Part shown: one piece after another, positions 1-6,429 of the stretch
Numbering within the stretch: position 1 is the stretch's first letter
How the letters are laid out: each line of letters opens with the position of its first letter
Source of the DNA: Hyphomicrobiales bacterium
GTDB taxonomy: Bacteria; Pseudomonadota; Alphaproteobacteria; Rhizobiales; Afifellaceae
Reading direction: 5' to 3'
DNA: 8,506 nt
Assembly (NCBI GenBank): GCA_013812985.1
Contig: JACCSN010000073.1
Location: 1 to 8,506 of the forward strand
Notes under the pieces: generated by a model
Told to the model about the DNA's origin: nothing
Seen by the model: the letters and a program-made list of their open reading frames with translations, nothing else
Database searches by the model: none
Made by a program: the position numbers and the translations under genes

Positions 1-1
1 G

Positions 2-1113
2 CTTGGGCTCGTTTTCGAGTACGGGCCGGACGATGAGGCGGCGGTCGCCGCTCTTTGCGCCAAGCATGACATTCCTTTCAAGACGATCGGCGTCACGTCG
101 GAGGAGCCCGTTGTATCTATTGCGCAGGGGGCGAATGAGATTTTCAGCGCGTCGATTGCAACTCTGCTTCGGCAATGGAGCGCCACCAGCGCCCGCCTCG
201 AAGAGGAGCAGACCGATCGGGACTGCGCGCGCTCCGAGCTGACCGTCGTCAGCCGAGCCGAGACGCCGCGCTATCATCTGAGCTTCACGCCGGCCCCGAC
301 AGCGGCCGATCTCCTCGCGCGGCGTGACAAGCCGAAGGTGGCGGTGCTTCGCGAAGAGGGAACCAATGCGGATCGCGAAATGGCGGCCGCCTGCATTGCC
401 GCGGGGCTGGAACCTTGGGATATCGCGATGAGCGATCTCCTCGCCGGCAAGGTCGCGCTGGAGGAGTTCCGCGGCGTCATGTTCTGCGGCGGGTTCTCTT
501 TCATGGACGTCTTCGGCTCGGCAAAAGGCTGGGCGGCCGCCATCCGCTTCAACGACGGGCTCCGGCAGATGTTCGACGACTTTCACGAGCGGCCGGACAC
601 GCTGTCGCTCGGCGCCTGCAACGGCTGCCAGCTGATGGCGCTCCTGGGCTGGGCGACGCTGAACGGCGTCCCCGATACAAGTCAGCCGCGCTTCGTCCAG
701 AATGCGTCGGGCCGCTTCGAATCGCGCTGGACCAGGGTCAAGGTGCTGCCGTCGCCTTCGGTGCACCTGGCAGGCATGGAGGGCTCAATCCTCGGAATCT
801 GGAGCGAGCACGGGGAGGGGCGCCTCGTCCATCCCGATCCGCGCGAGGAAAAAACGATCACGCCGCTCGTTTTCGTCGACGCCGAGGGGAACGCCACAGG
901 GACATATCCCTATAATCCGAACGGCTCGCCGGGCGGTCAATGCGCGCTCGCATCACCGGATGGGCGGCATCTCGCGCTGATGCCGCATCCGGAACGCTCT
1001 TTCCTTCCGTGGCAATGGGAATGGATGCCGCCCGCATGGAAGCGCTTCGGCGTTTCCCCCTGGCTGCGGCTTTCCAGAACATGCGGGCCTGGCTCGACGA
1101 GAACCGAATATGA
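2..1113 (+). CDS. purL: Phosphoribosylformylglycinamidine (FGAM) synthase, long form, C-terminal part; frameshifted near the end
   Basis: PurL converts FGAR, ATP and glutamine to FGAM, the fourth step of cytosolic purine synthesis. The window opens inside the gene; the frame starting at base 2 is open and carries the end of the synthetase half followed by the glutamine amidotransferase domain, as in the roughly 1,300-residue proteobacterial single-chain enzyme. Domain entry is the segment KVAVLREEGTNADREMAAA (from about base 330). The nucleophile cysteine lies in GACNGCQ (Cys codon 617-619), and the His and Glu of the triad lie in MPHPER (His codon 986-988, Glu codon 992-994). After SPWLRL (codon ending 1072) the frame breaks: one base is missing, and the expected tail FQNMRAWLDENRI continues in the -1 frame to the TGA at 1111-1113. 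Read without correction, the frame runs to 1228 with an unrelated 52-residue tail. TGA 1111-1113 overlaps the purM ATG, which supports the corrected end. Family identification is near certain; whether the frameshift is real or a sequencing error cannot be seen. Confidence 0.93.
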
Positions 1114-2243
1114 GCGAGCAGCACACAGCTGGGGAAGGCTACGCCGCCGCCGGTGTGGACTATCGCAAGATCGAGCCCTTCAAGCGGCTGATGATCGGCG
1201 TGGCGAAGAGGACAGCCGCCTATCCTGAGCGCCGCGGCGTGAAGGTGGAGACGGGCGTGCTCCACTCGCATGGCGGCGTCTATGCTTATCAAGGTGAAGC
1301 GCCGCATCTCTGGTGCAAGACGATCGAAGGTCTCGGCAACAAGAACTGGATTGCCGAATGGATGTATCGGTACGGCGGTGAAGGGCGGAGCTATTATGAA
1401 GCGATGGGCTTCGACACCGCCATGATGGCGGTAAACGATTGCATTGCCCAGGGAGCGATGCCGGTCATCTTCGAGGACCTGATCGACGCCGATGACAGCG
1501 ACTGGTTCCACGACGAAGTCCGCGCCGGCGATCTCGCGTCAGGCTTCCTTGCCGCCTGCGACGCTGCCGGCATGGCGCTGGTCGCCGGTGAATCCGCAGC
1601 GCTACGATATCTGTTGAGGCCGACGCCTCCGGTTGAAAGCGCGGCTGCGCTGAGTTGCGCCGTCACCGGCCTGATCGCTCCGAAGGCGCGGCTCGTGACC
1701 GGCGAAAAGCTTTGCCCCGGCGACCGCATTATCGGCATCGCCTCGTCAGGACTCCATGCCAACGGGGCCTCCCTTGCCATCAACATCGGACTCGCGCTCC
1801 CCGATCAGTTCTTGACCAAACTGCCGAGCGGCCGGACACTCGGCGAGGCGCTGCTCGTCCCGACCCTCTGCTACGTCGGCCTGATCGAGCTCCTGCTCGA
1901 TGCGAGGGTCGAGATTCACGCGCTGCTGCCGGGCACCGGGAGCGGCGTCGCCAAGCTCGCATTCGATGATCGGCGCCACACCTACCGCGTCCATTCCTGG
2001 CCGGAGGTTCCGGAAATCTTCCAGTTCTTCCGCGAGACCGGTCTCTCAATCGAGGATTGCCTGACCACCTTCAACTGGGGGATCGGCTACTACATATTCG
2101 TGCCGGCCCATGAGGCCGAACGCACCGTCTCCCTGGCCCAGGAGGCGGGCTACGCGGCGCTCGAAGTGGGGGAGGTGGAAGCGGGCGAGCGCTCGGTGGT
2201 CTTCATGCCGGAGGCGCTCACCCTTCGTCCGCCCGGCTCCTGA
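1110..2243 (+). CDS. purM: Phosphoribosylformylglycinamidine cyclo-ligase (AIR synthase), divergent form
   Basis: PurM closes FGAM to AIR with ATP, the step directly after PurL. The 377-residue product begins with the family opening YAAAGVDYRKIEPFKRL (about residues 11-27) and keeps the core landmarks MAVNDCIAQGAMPVIFEDL (106-124), VAGESA (158-163) and SSGLHANGASL (212-222). It is divergent elsewhere. The usual DGVGTKL nucleotide-binding segment reads EGLGNKN (73-79), and the usual TGGG-F-N segment near the C-terminal half reads GTGSGVAK (275-282). The later part, with WPEVPEIFQFF (297-307) and TTFNWGIGYYIFVP (319-332), follows the expected order, with F-N-W-G-I-G matching the usual F-N-x-G-x-G. 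The length is slightly above the usual 340-350. The ATG at 1110 overlaps the purL TGA (ATGA), implying translational coupling. AIR synthase is the best call; a paralogue in the PurM/ThiL/SelD superfamily is less likely given the purL neighbour. Confidence 0.88.
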   Translation: MSEQHTAGEGYAAAGVDYRKIEPFKRLMIGVAKRTAAYPERRGVKVETGVLHSHGGVYAYQGEAPHLWCKTIEGLGNKNWIAEWMYRYGGEGRSYYEAMGFDTAMMAVNDCIAQGAMPVIFEDLIDADDSDWFHDEVRAGDLASGFLAACDAAGMALVAGESAALRYLLRPTPPVESAAALSCAVTGLIAPKARLVTGEKLCPGDRIIGIASSGLHANGASLAINIGLALPDQFLTKLPSGRTLGEALLVPTLCYVGLIELLLDARVEIHALLPGTGSGVAKLAFDDRRHTYRVHSWPEVPEIFQFFRETGLSIEDCLTTFNWGIGYYIFVPAHEAERTVSLAQEAGYAALEVGEVEAGERSVVFMPEALTLRPPGS

Positions 2244-2267
2244 TCCTTGGATGAGCTGGATTGGCGT

Positions 2268-3575
2268 TCAGATCTCGACGACATTGAGCGCCCGCTCTTC
2301 AATCCGACCTCTAAGGTCCGCATAGATGCGAGGATTGCGCGCCGCGAGAAATTGCAGGGCGGCTTGCGCGGCATTGGAAGGTTCGAGGACCGTAAGCACG
2401 GGAACCGAGCTTGGCATCCTGAGAGATGACCAGACGTCCTCGGGGAAGCTCTTCACGTCCGCCGGGACAGTGATGACCGGCACCGTCGTGTTGGCGGCCA
2501 GGACAGGGCCGGCGCCATTGGAGCGCCCGATCAGCGCGATCACGACTGAATTGGGGATGGCCTGAACCACACTGGAAAGAAGTGAAACCGCCCGGATGGG
2601 CTCCTTGTGAGCCGAGCACACGATCTTGGCGATCTGAAATCCGGAGCTTGCCTCCAGTGCGGAAACGATCGGCGCCGTATTGTCCTTCTCCGAACCGGTC
2701 CAGATCACCACCTGCTGCTTCGGCAAGCGGAAGGAGCGCGTGATCTCCGCCACTTGGCGATAATTTTCGGTCACCACGTCGAGCGCGCCGCCTTCGCGGT
2801 AAACCTGCTTATCGATGTTGGCACCGTCGCGGAGCACACGCCAGGAATCGTTGTCGACGACATCAGCCAGTCGGAGCTGGCCGTCGGTGTCGATGCCAAA
2901 CTCCACTTTGAAATCGACGAGCCGGCCGCCTGCGAGCTGCCAGGCCCTTTCCAGGACGAGAAATGCTTGCCTGGCGAGGCGCACCATTTCCGGGAAGAGC
3001 TGCGCCTCATCGGCCATCGAGAAGACCTCATCCGGGCGAAGCGTCAGGAAGGCTGCTTGTCCGTGGATGGGCTTGGAGGGATCGAACAGCTTTATCTCCG
3101 ATCCCGCTACATAGGTCATGAATGGATCGTCACAGACGAGCCGATGATCTTTCCAGCTGCGGTTTTTGGTCTTCAGGTAGAGCTCGACCACAAGCTTCGG
3201 GAAGAGATGGCCCTTCACCATGTGCGGGTTTCGCTTCAGATAGGAGCCGTGCGCCTCGCGGCGCGCCACCACCTCGTAAGGCAGCATCGCGCATTTGGGC
3301 GCAAGCAGCGACATGGCGCTGAGCCGCCGCTCGAATGCGACGGGCAGATCGCAGTCCTTCAGAAGGCGAAGCGCATTGCACGCCGTCTCGTTGGCGAATG
3401 CGGCCTTGCCGGCGAGGATGTCGTGCTTGGCGCCGTCGCCGGCGGTGAGGTCGTCCTTCGCCACCAAGGCGACCAAGGACGGGTCGTTGCGGATCCCGAA
3501 GATCTTCTTGGTCTTTCCCTCATCGAGCTGCGTTCCGAGAGGATAATCAGCTGCGGTCCCGCTCGCGACGGACAT
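2268..3575 (-). CDS. purCE: Bifunctional SAICAR synthase / class II AIR carboxylase fusion (PAICS-like)
   Basis: This 435-residue protein joins two purine enzymes in the order of animal PAICS. Residues 1 to about 283 are SAICAR synthetase (ATP, CAIR and aspartate to SAICAR). They show the entry strand DEGKTKKIFGI (18-28), VAKDDLTAGDGAK (38-50), YEVVARREAHGSYLKRNP (100-117) and VDFKVEFGID (220-229) followed by LADVVDNDSWR (236-246). Residues about 287-435 are AIR carboxylase: VVIWTGSEKD (289-298), SAHKEP (321-326), GRSNGAGPVLAANT (350-363) and DVWSSLRMPS (380-389). SAHK and GRSN, in place of SAHRTP and GGAAHLPG, mark class II PurE, which carboxylates AIR with CO2 directly, so no PurK is required. 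The ATG at 3575 has a good Shine-Dalgarno site. The stop lies 24 bp from the end of convergent purM, so it is not in the purLM transcript although it supplies the following steps. Bacteria usually encode PurC and PurE separately. The fusion is read directly from one uninterrupted frame. Confidence 0.94.
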   Translation of the reverse strand: MSVASGTAADYPLGTQLDEGKTKKIFGIRNDPSLVALVAKDDLTAGDGAKHDILAGKAAFANETACNALRLLKDCDLPVAFERRLSAMSLLAPKCAMLPYEVVARREAHGSYLKRNPHMVKGHLFPKLVVELYLKTKNRSWKDHRLVCDDPFMTYVAGSEIKLFDPSKPIHGQAAFLTLRPDEVFSMADEAQLFPEMVRLARQAFLVLERAWQLAGGRLVDFKVEFGIDTDGQLRLADVVDNDSWRVLRDGANIDKQVYREGGALDVVTENYRQVAEITRSFRLPKQQVVIWTGSEKDNTAPIVSALEASSGFQIAKIVCSAHKEPIRAVSLLSSVVQAIPNSVVIALIGRSNGAGPVLAANTTVPVITVPADVKSFPEDVWSSLRMPSSVPVLTVLEPSNAAQAALQFLAARNPRIYADLRGRIEERALNVVEI

Positions 3576-3583
3576 ATTCTCTC

Positions 3584-3590
3584 ACCTTTC
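3584..3590 (-). promoter_or_regulatory. Ribosome binding site of purCE
   Basis: On the minus strand GAAAGGT lies 8 nt before the ATG at 3573-3575. This is a good Shine-Dalgarno match and fixes the purCE start at MSVASG, just ahead of the conserved SAICAR synthase N-terminus. Confidence 0.7.
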
Positions 3591-3617
3591 TGCAACGGAC
3601 GCCGATGGACATGCGCG

Positions 3618-3653
3618 CCGGCTTCTCGATCCTGGCTCAGGTTCACAAGCCGG
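3618..3653 (-). promoter_or_regulatory. Inverted repeat in the purCE leader
   Basis: CCGGCTT at 3618-3624 is the exact complement of AAGCCGG at 3647-3653. The 22-nt interior contains a second pair, CCTG/CAGG at 3631-3634 and 3638-3641. As RNA from the minus strand it would form a two-tier hairpin starting about 43 nt before the purCE start codon, which fits a structured 5' leader. On the plus strand AATTTT follows the stem, so a weak plus-strand terminator is an alternative reading. I do not recognise a known riboswitch class in it. Confidence 0.35.
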
Positions 3654-3668
3654 AATTTTCACACGGGG

Positions 3669-3699
3669 GCCTGGCCAAGCGAAATGGCGCTGGCCGGGC
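3669..3699 (-). promoter_or_regulatory. Strong imperfect hairpin upstream of purCE
   Basis: Positions 3669-3681 pair with 3688-3699 in twelve base pairs, with one bulged A at 3678, one G-T(U) pair and a 6-nt loop. It lies about 95 nt upstream of the purCE start codon and just beyond the 3618-3653 repeat. No run of T follows in either direction, so it is not a typical intrinsic terminator. It could be a leader RNA element or an operator; the function is unknown. Confidence 0.3.
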
Positions 3700-3783
3700 A
3701 AGCTCGTTCATTATCAGCCCTCGGGTGGGTCCGTAGGACGCAGGTATGCTCCGACGAGACGACACGGAGGCGCGCAAACCGCG

Positions 3784-4112
3784 TCATTGATGGGACGCAC
3801 CCTCTCGGGCAGACGCCCTCCCACATTTTGACGACCACCTCACTTCGGCCTCGGTCTGCTGGTCATCGAGCAACAACTTCTCTCCTTTTTCCAGCATCCC
3901 GCAACTCTCGGGGAGCACAGCAGCCCGGGGCATCTGGGCCAAGTAGTCCAGAAGGCGCTGCCTTAAACGAGGGGTCATCGTTCACTCCGCGCACGCCACC
4001 ATAGGCCGTGTCACCTCAACCCAGACCGCCTCGTCCGAGGCTTTCGCAGTCCCCAAACAGGCCATCCCCACAAGCGTCGCGATTGAAAGCCGGGTTTCTC
4101 TGCAAACGCCAT
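3784..4112 (-). pseudogene. Probable decayed gene for a small exported protein
   Basis: The minus strand carries two in-frame open stretches separated by a single TGA at 3982-3984. The upstream part (3985-4128) reads LSIATLVGMACLGTAKASDEAVWVEVTRP, a typical signal peptide with an A-x-A type cleavage site. It has no ATG in frame; the ATG at 4110-4112 is in another frame, suggesting an additional indel in the signal sequence. The downstream part (3784-3978, 64 residues from its own ATG, with GGAG 8 nt upstream) continues with RLLDYLAQMPRAAVL and a compact segment CGMLEKGEKLLLDDQQ. Joined, they would give a periplasmic protein of roughly 110 residues. I do not recognise the family. The alternative is that the 64-residue downstream part is an intact small cytosolic protein; the in-frame signal peptide above it argues for a broken gene. 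Confidence 0.38.
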
Positions 4113-4262
4113 GTCGGATCCAACATCCTCAGCACCTCACGATCAACCAACAAACGCGCCGTCTAACCGGGCGCGTTCTGTCCGCACAAGCCGCGGTGGA
4201 CCGGCTCAGCTGTGGCATCGTATAGACGATATCCGCTGCACTATCTTCGGTCCTCCCAGTGG

Positions 4263-4497
4263 ATGAAAATGCCCGAACCCAACCGATCAATCTTGTGGAC
4301 CAAGGCGAGCTTGCTGCAGGCCTTGGGTCTGTCGGCGGAGGCATTCGAGCACATTCCTGAGCTCTCAATCGACCGAGTGACGAAAGGGCCGGGGCAGTGC
4401 CGGCCGAACTCTCTCTATCTCCGAATGGTCCGAACCAGCCGAAGAAAGTCGCGGGCTCTATCCAACGGCGCGTCTGCAGCCCTTGTCTCATTAGCCC
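4263..4497 (+). pseudogene. Possible remnant of the 5' end of a murF-like gene
   Basis: From the ATG at 4263 the frame reads RSILWTKASLLQALGL, then IPELSID and, after about 30 residues, LSNGASAALVS. This order and spacing resemble the N-terminal domain of MurF (UDP-MurNAc-tripeptide:D-Ala-D-Ala ligase): an LWT opening, SIDSRT-PG, then a GAAAALVS strand. The usual SRT reads RVT. The expected GDLF-AL-GPN-DGH stretch is missing in this frame, but the +1 frame over about 4404-4450 gives ELSLSPNGPNQPKKVAG, a plausible match, which would require two compensating indels. Nothing of the ligase centre (GxxGKT) follows, because pyrD begins at about 4595. The similarity is short and judged from memory only; chance resemblance is a real possibility. 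Confidence 0.25.
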
Positions 4498-4594
4498 CCG
4501 GCGGGAAAGAGGTCGCGGGTTGTACCGGAAGGATCCGGTTGGGAGCCGGACGTAGCAGGTGCCTTTGCGGACAGCCAAGGAAAGTGGGTCCGGT

Positions 4595-5449
4595 TTGATC
4601 ACGCTCTCGAACGGGCACGCCTTCGAATACATGGTTTCGAGCGGCTCCCTCGCTTTCGACGGTCGTGGATGGCTGTGGGAGCATCCGCTCCGCTGGATCG
4701 GCGCGCTGCGCCCCGTGCTGTTCACCGTAGTTACCAAGTCGCTTACCCGTGGACCGCGGCGGGGAAACCTGCGATGGTCCCGCCCCTGGTCCTGCGCACG
4801 TCTGCTGCCGGGCGGCTCGATGGTGAATGCAGTCGGGCTGACCAATCCGGGGATCGAGTGGTGGTGCCGGAAGGTGGGTCCGAAGCTCGATCCCAAGATC
4901 CCGCTCGTCGTATCCATTCTCGGCGAGGCGCGTCAGCTCGGTGCGATGGCGGACATGCTCGACGGCTTCGACCTGGTCGGCATCGAAGTGAACGTGTCCT
5001 GCCCCAATATGGCGCATGGGCTGGGCGAGGCGGAGACTGTCGCAGCGGGCGTGCGCGCCGTCGCTGCAGCCTCGCATCATCCCATAATCTGCAAAGTGTC
5101 CGTCGTGCAGGATTATCTGGGGATCGCGGCCAGGTTGGAGGGCGTAGCCCAGGCTCTGTCGTTCAACAGCATTCCTTGGGAGGTGGCGTTTCCCGGTCGC
5201 GCATCTCCTCTCGCCGGCCTCGGCGGGGGCGGCGTCTCGGGGCGCGCCGCCCAGCCGCACAACTGGCGCGCCGTGGCCGAAGTCCGGGAGAGCGGGTGCA
5301 CCATCCCCCTTATTGCCTCCAGCATTATGGCGTACGCGGACTTGGCCCGAGCCCGCGCCATTGGCGCGAATGCTGTAAGCTTTGGCTCGATACACATGCG
5401 AACGCCCTGGAAGCCGACCGCGATCGTCCGTCGGGACCTGGGCGCGTGA
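4595..5449 (+). CDS. pyrD: Dihydroorotate dehydrogenase, class 1 type
   Basis: This flavoenzyme oxidises dihydroorotate to orotate. From a TTG at 4595 the product has 284 residues beginning ITLSNGHAFEYMVSSGSLAFDG, which fits the class 1 N-terminal strand and the usual ASG motif. Further landmarks are VVTKSLT (45-51, FMN-binding lysine), NAVGLTNPG (78-86), VNVSCPN (132-138), a lysine in CKVS (166-169), SFNS (189-192), the glycine-rich GLGGGGVSG (208-216) and VSFGS (261-265). Cysteine in SCPN is the class 1 catalytic base (class 2 has serine), so the enzyme should be soluble and cytosolic. No pyrK lies in the window, so 1A versus 1B is open. The insert GNLRWSRPWSCARLLPGG is unlike common class 1 enzymes. 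Start choice is uncertain: a GTG at 4559 and an ATG at 4631 are in the same frame, and AAGGAA ends 12 nt before the TTG. The TGA overlaps the pyrC GTG. Confidence 0.88.
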   Translation: MITLSNGHAFEYMVSSGSLAFDGRGWLWEHPLRWIGALRPVLFTVVTKSLTRGPRRGNLRWSRPWSCARLLPGGSMVNAVGLTNPGIEWWCRKVGPKLDPKIPLVVSILGEARQLGAMADMLDGFDLVGIEVNVSCPNMAHGLGEAETVAAGVRAVAAASHHPIICKVSVVQDYLGIAARLEGVAQALSFNSIPWEVAFPGRASPLAGLGGGGVSGRAAQPHNWRAVAEVRESGCTIPLIASSIMAYADLARARAIGANAVSFGSIHMRTPWKPTAIVRRDLGA

Positions 5450-6429
5450 TCACCATCCGCAGGCCTGATGATTTTCACGTCCATTTCCGGCGCGGCGACA
5501 TTCTCCGCACCGTGGCGCCCTATACGGCCTCGCAGTTTGGTCGGGCTTTGGTCATGCCAAACACAGATCCGCCGATTCTCACTGGCGCGGACGCACAGGC
5601 CTACAGGGACGAGATCAGTGCGGCGACCGGGCCGGGCTTCGAGCCCCTCATGACCATCCAGATCACCGATGCGACACCCCCGCCGATGGTGCGGGAAGCG
5701 CGGGAAAGCGGGGTCGTGGCCGGGAAGGTTTATCCGAGAGGTGTCACGACCAACTCGCAGAACGGTGTGACGGACTTCCGGGCTCTCTATCCGGTATTCC
5801 GCGCAATGGAGCGGGTCGGGCTGATTCTGTCCATACACGGCCAGCATACGTCCGCCTTCATACTGGACCGAGAAAAGGCGTTCCTCGGCACGCTGCGGGA
5901 GCTGAGCGGACGCTTCCCTGGGCTTCGCATCGTCCTGGAGCATGTCTCCACTGAAGAGGCGGTGTGGGCAGTCGAAGAGCTGCCAGGCAACGTCGCCGCG
6001 ACGATAACTGCGCATCACCTCCAGTTGACGCTCGACAACGTGCTGGCAGACGGGGGATTGCGGCCTCATCATTATTGCCAGCCCGTTGCCCAAAGGCCAG
6101 CGGACCGGACCGCCCTCCGCCGGGCGGCCGTCAGCGGAAATCCAAAATTCTTCTTCGGCTCTGATACGGCGCCGCATTTGCGGGAGCACAAGGAAAGTGC
6201 GTGCGGCTGCGCCGGCGTGTTCACGGCGCCGGTGATTCTGCCGGTCTTGATGGAGGTGGTGGGAATAAACGAGCGGTTCCTCGCCGAATTCGGCGCGCGC
6301 TTCTACAACCTGCCACTCAACGAGAGCACCGTGACACTTGTCCAGGAGCCGTGGACAGTCCCGGACGACATCGGCGGAATCGTGCCCTTCCGGGCCGGCG
6401 AGACGCTGACGTGGAAGGTGATGAGGTGA
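5446..6429 (+). CDS. pyrC: Dihydroorotase, class II (E. coli PyrC type)
   Basis: PyrC cyclises carbamoyl aspartate to dihydroorotate with a two-zinc centre. The 327-residue product from the GTG at 5446 starts ITIRRPDDFHVHFRRGD, matching the enterobacterial start of the mature fold. All metal ligands are visible: HVH (11 and 13), the carboxylated lysine in GKVYPRGVTTNS (Lys94), His131 in IHG, His166 in LEH, and Asp240 in FGSDTAPH. The late segment KESACGCAGVFTAP (249-262) is typical of this class, and the length is slightly short of the usual 345. The GTG overlaps the pyrD stop by four bases (GTGA), which together with the immediate start of homology fixes the start despite the same frame being open far upstream. 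It is a catalytically complete member in the middle of the operon. Confidence 0.95.
   Translation: MITIRRPDDFHVHFRRGDILRTVAPYTASQFGRALVMPNTDPPILTGADAQAYRDEISAATGPGFEPLMTIQITDATPPPMVREARESGVVAGKVYPRGVTTNSQNGVTDFRALYPVFRAMERVGLILSIHGQHTSAFILDREKAFLGTLRELSGRFPGLRIVLEHVSTEEAVWAVEELPGNVAATITAHHLQLTLDNVLADGGLRPHHYCQPVAQRPADRTALRRAAVSGNPKFFFGSDTAPHLREHKESACGCAGVFTAPVILPVLMEVVGINERFLAEFGARFYNLPLNESTVTLVQEPWTVPDDIGGIVPFRAGETLTWKVMR
6413..6418 (+). promoter_or_regulatory. Ribosome binding site of pyrF
   Basis: GGAAGG at 6413-6418 lies 7 nt before the GTG at 6426 and inside the end of pyrC. It supports GTG 6426, rather than ATG 6447, as the pyrF start. Confidence 0.5.

Larger units (their letters stand above)
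3576..4594. other. Intergenic region of about 1 kb between divergent purCE and pyrD
   Basis: This stretch separates the divergent purCE and pyrD starts and holds no convincing intact gene. The long frames crossing it are extensions of antisense frames of purCE or pyrD. Near purCE it has two inverted repeats (3618-3653 and 3669-3699). On the minus strand around 3784-4112 it has a probable decayed gene for a small exported protein, and on the plus strand around 4263-4497 a possible murF-like fragment. It must contain the promoters for purCE and the pyr operon, but I find no clear -35/-10 pair and no PurR-like operator. A GATAAT on the minus strand near 3708-3713 has no acceptable -35 partner. 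Directly before pyrD a perfect inverted repeat, ACCGGA-4 nt-TCCGGT, sits at 4524-4539. Confidence 0.6.

Noticed and set aside
1064..1080. Programmed -1 frameshift signal in purL
   Set aside because: The site lacks an X XXY YYZ slippery heptamer, and a one-base deletion in a T run is a simpler explanation.
2244..2267. Possible bidirectional terminator between purM and purCE
   Set aside because: The 24-bp gap contains no inverted repeat followed by T.
3700..3760. Promoter with GATAAT as -10 for purCE
   Set aside because: No TTGACA-like box at a 16-18 nt spacing; one hexamer alone is expected by chance.
2607..4004. Long plus-strand open frame of 465 codons
   Set aside because: It is antisense to purCE for most of its length and its translation has no recognisable domain; purCE on the minus strand has all the motifs.
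4153..4177. Inverted repeat AACGCGCC-9 nt-GGCGCGTT as an intrinsic terminator
   Set aside because: No T run follows on the plus strand, the minus-strand side has only a broken T-rich stretch, and there is no gene upstream that it would serve.
4129..5395. Two long minus-strand open frames opposite pyrD
   Set aside because: Translations are rich in Arg, Pro and Gly without motifs, as expected for antisense frames in GC-rich DNA; pyrD on the plus strand is clear.
4669..5445. Upstream extension of the pyrC frame inside pyrD
   Set aside because: The frame is open but its translation is low-complexity and Arg-rich; dihydroorotase homology starts only at the GTG at 5446, which overlaps the pyrD stop.
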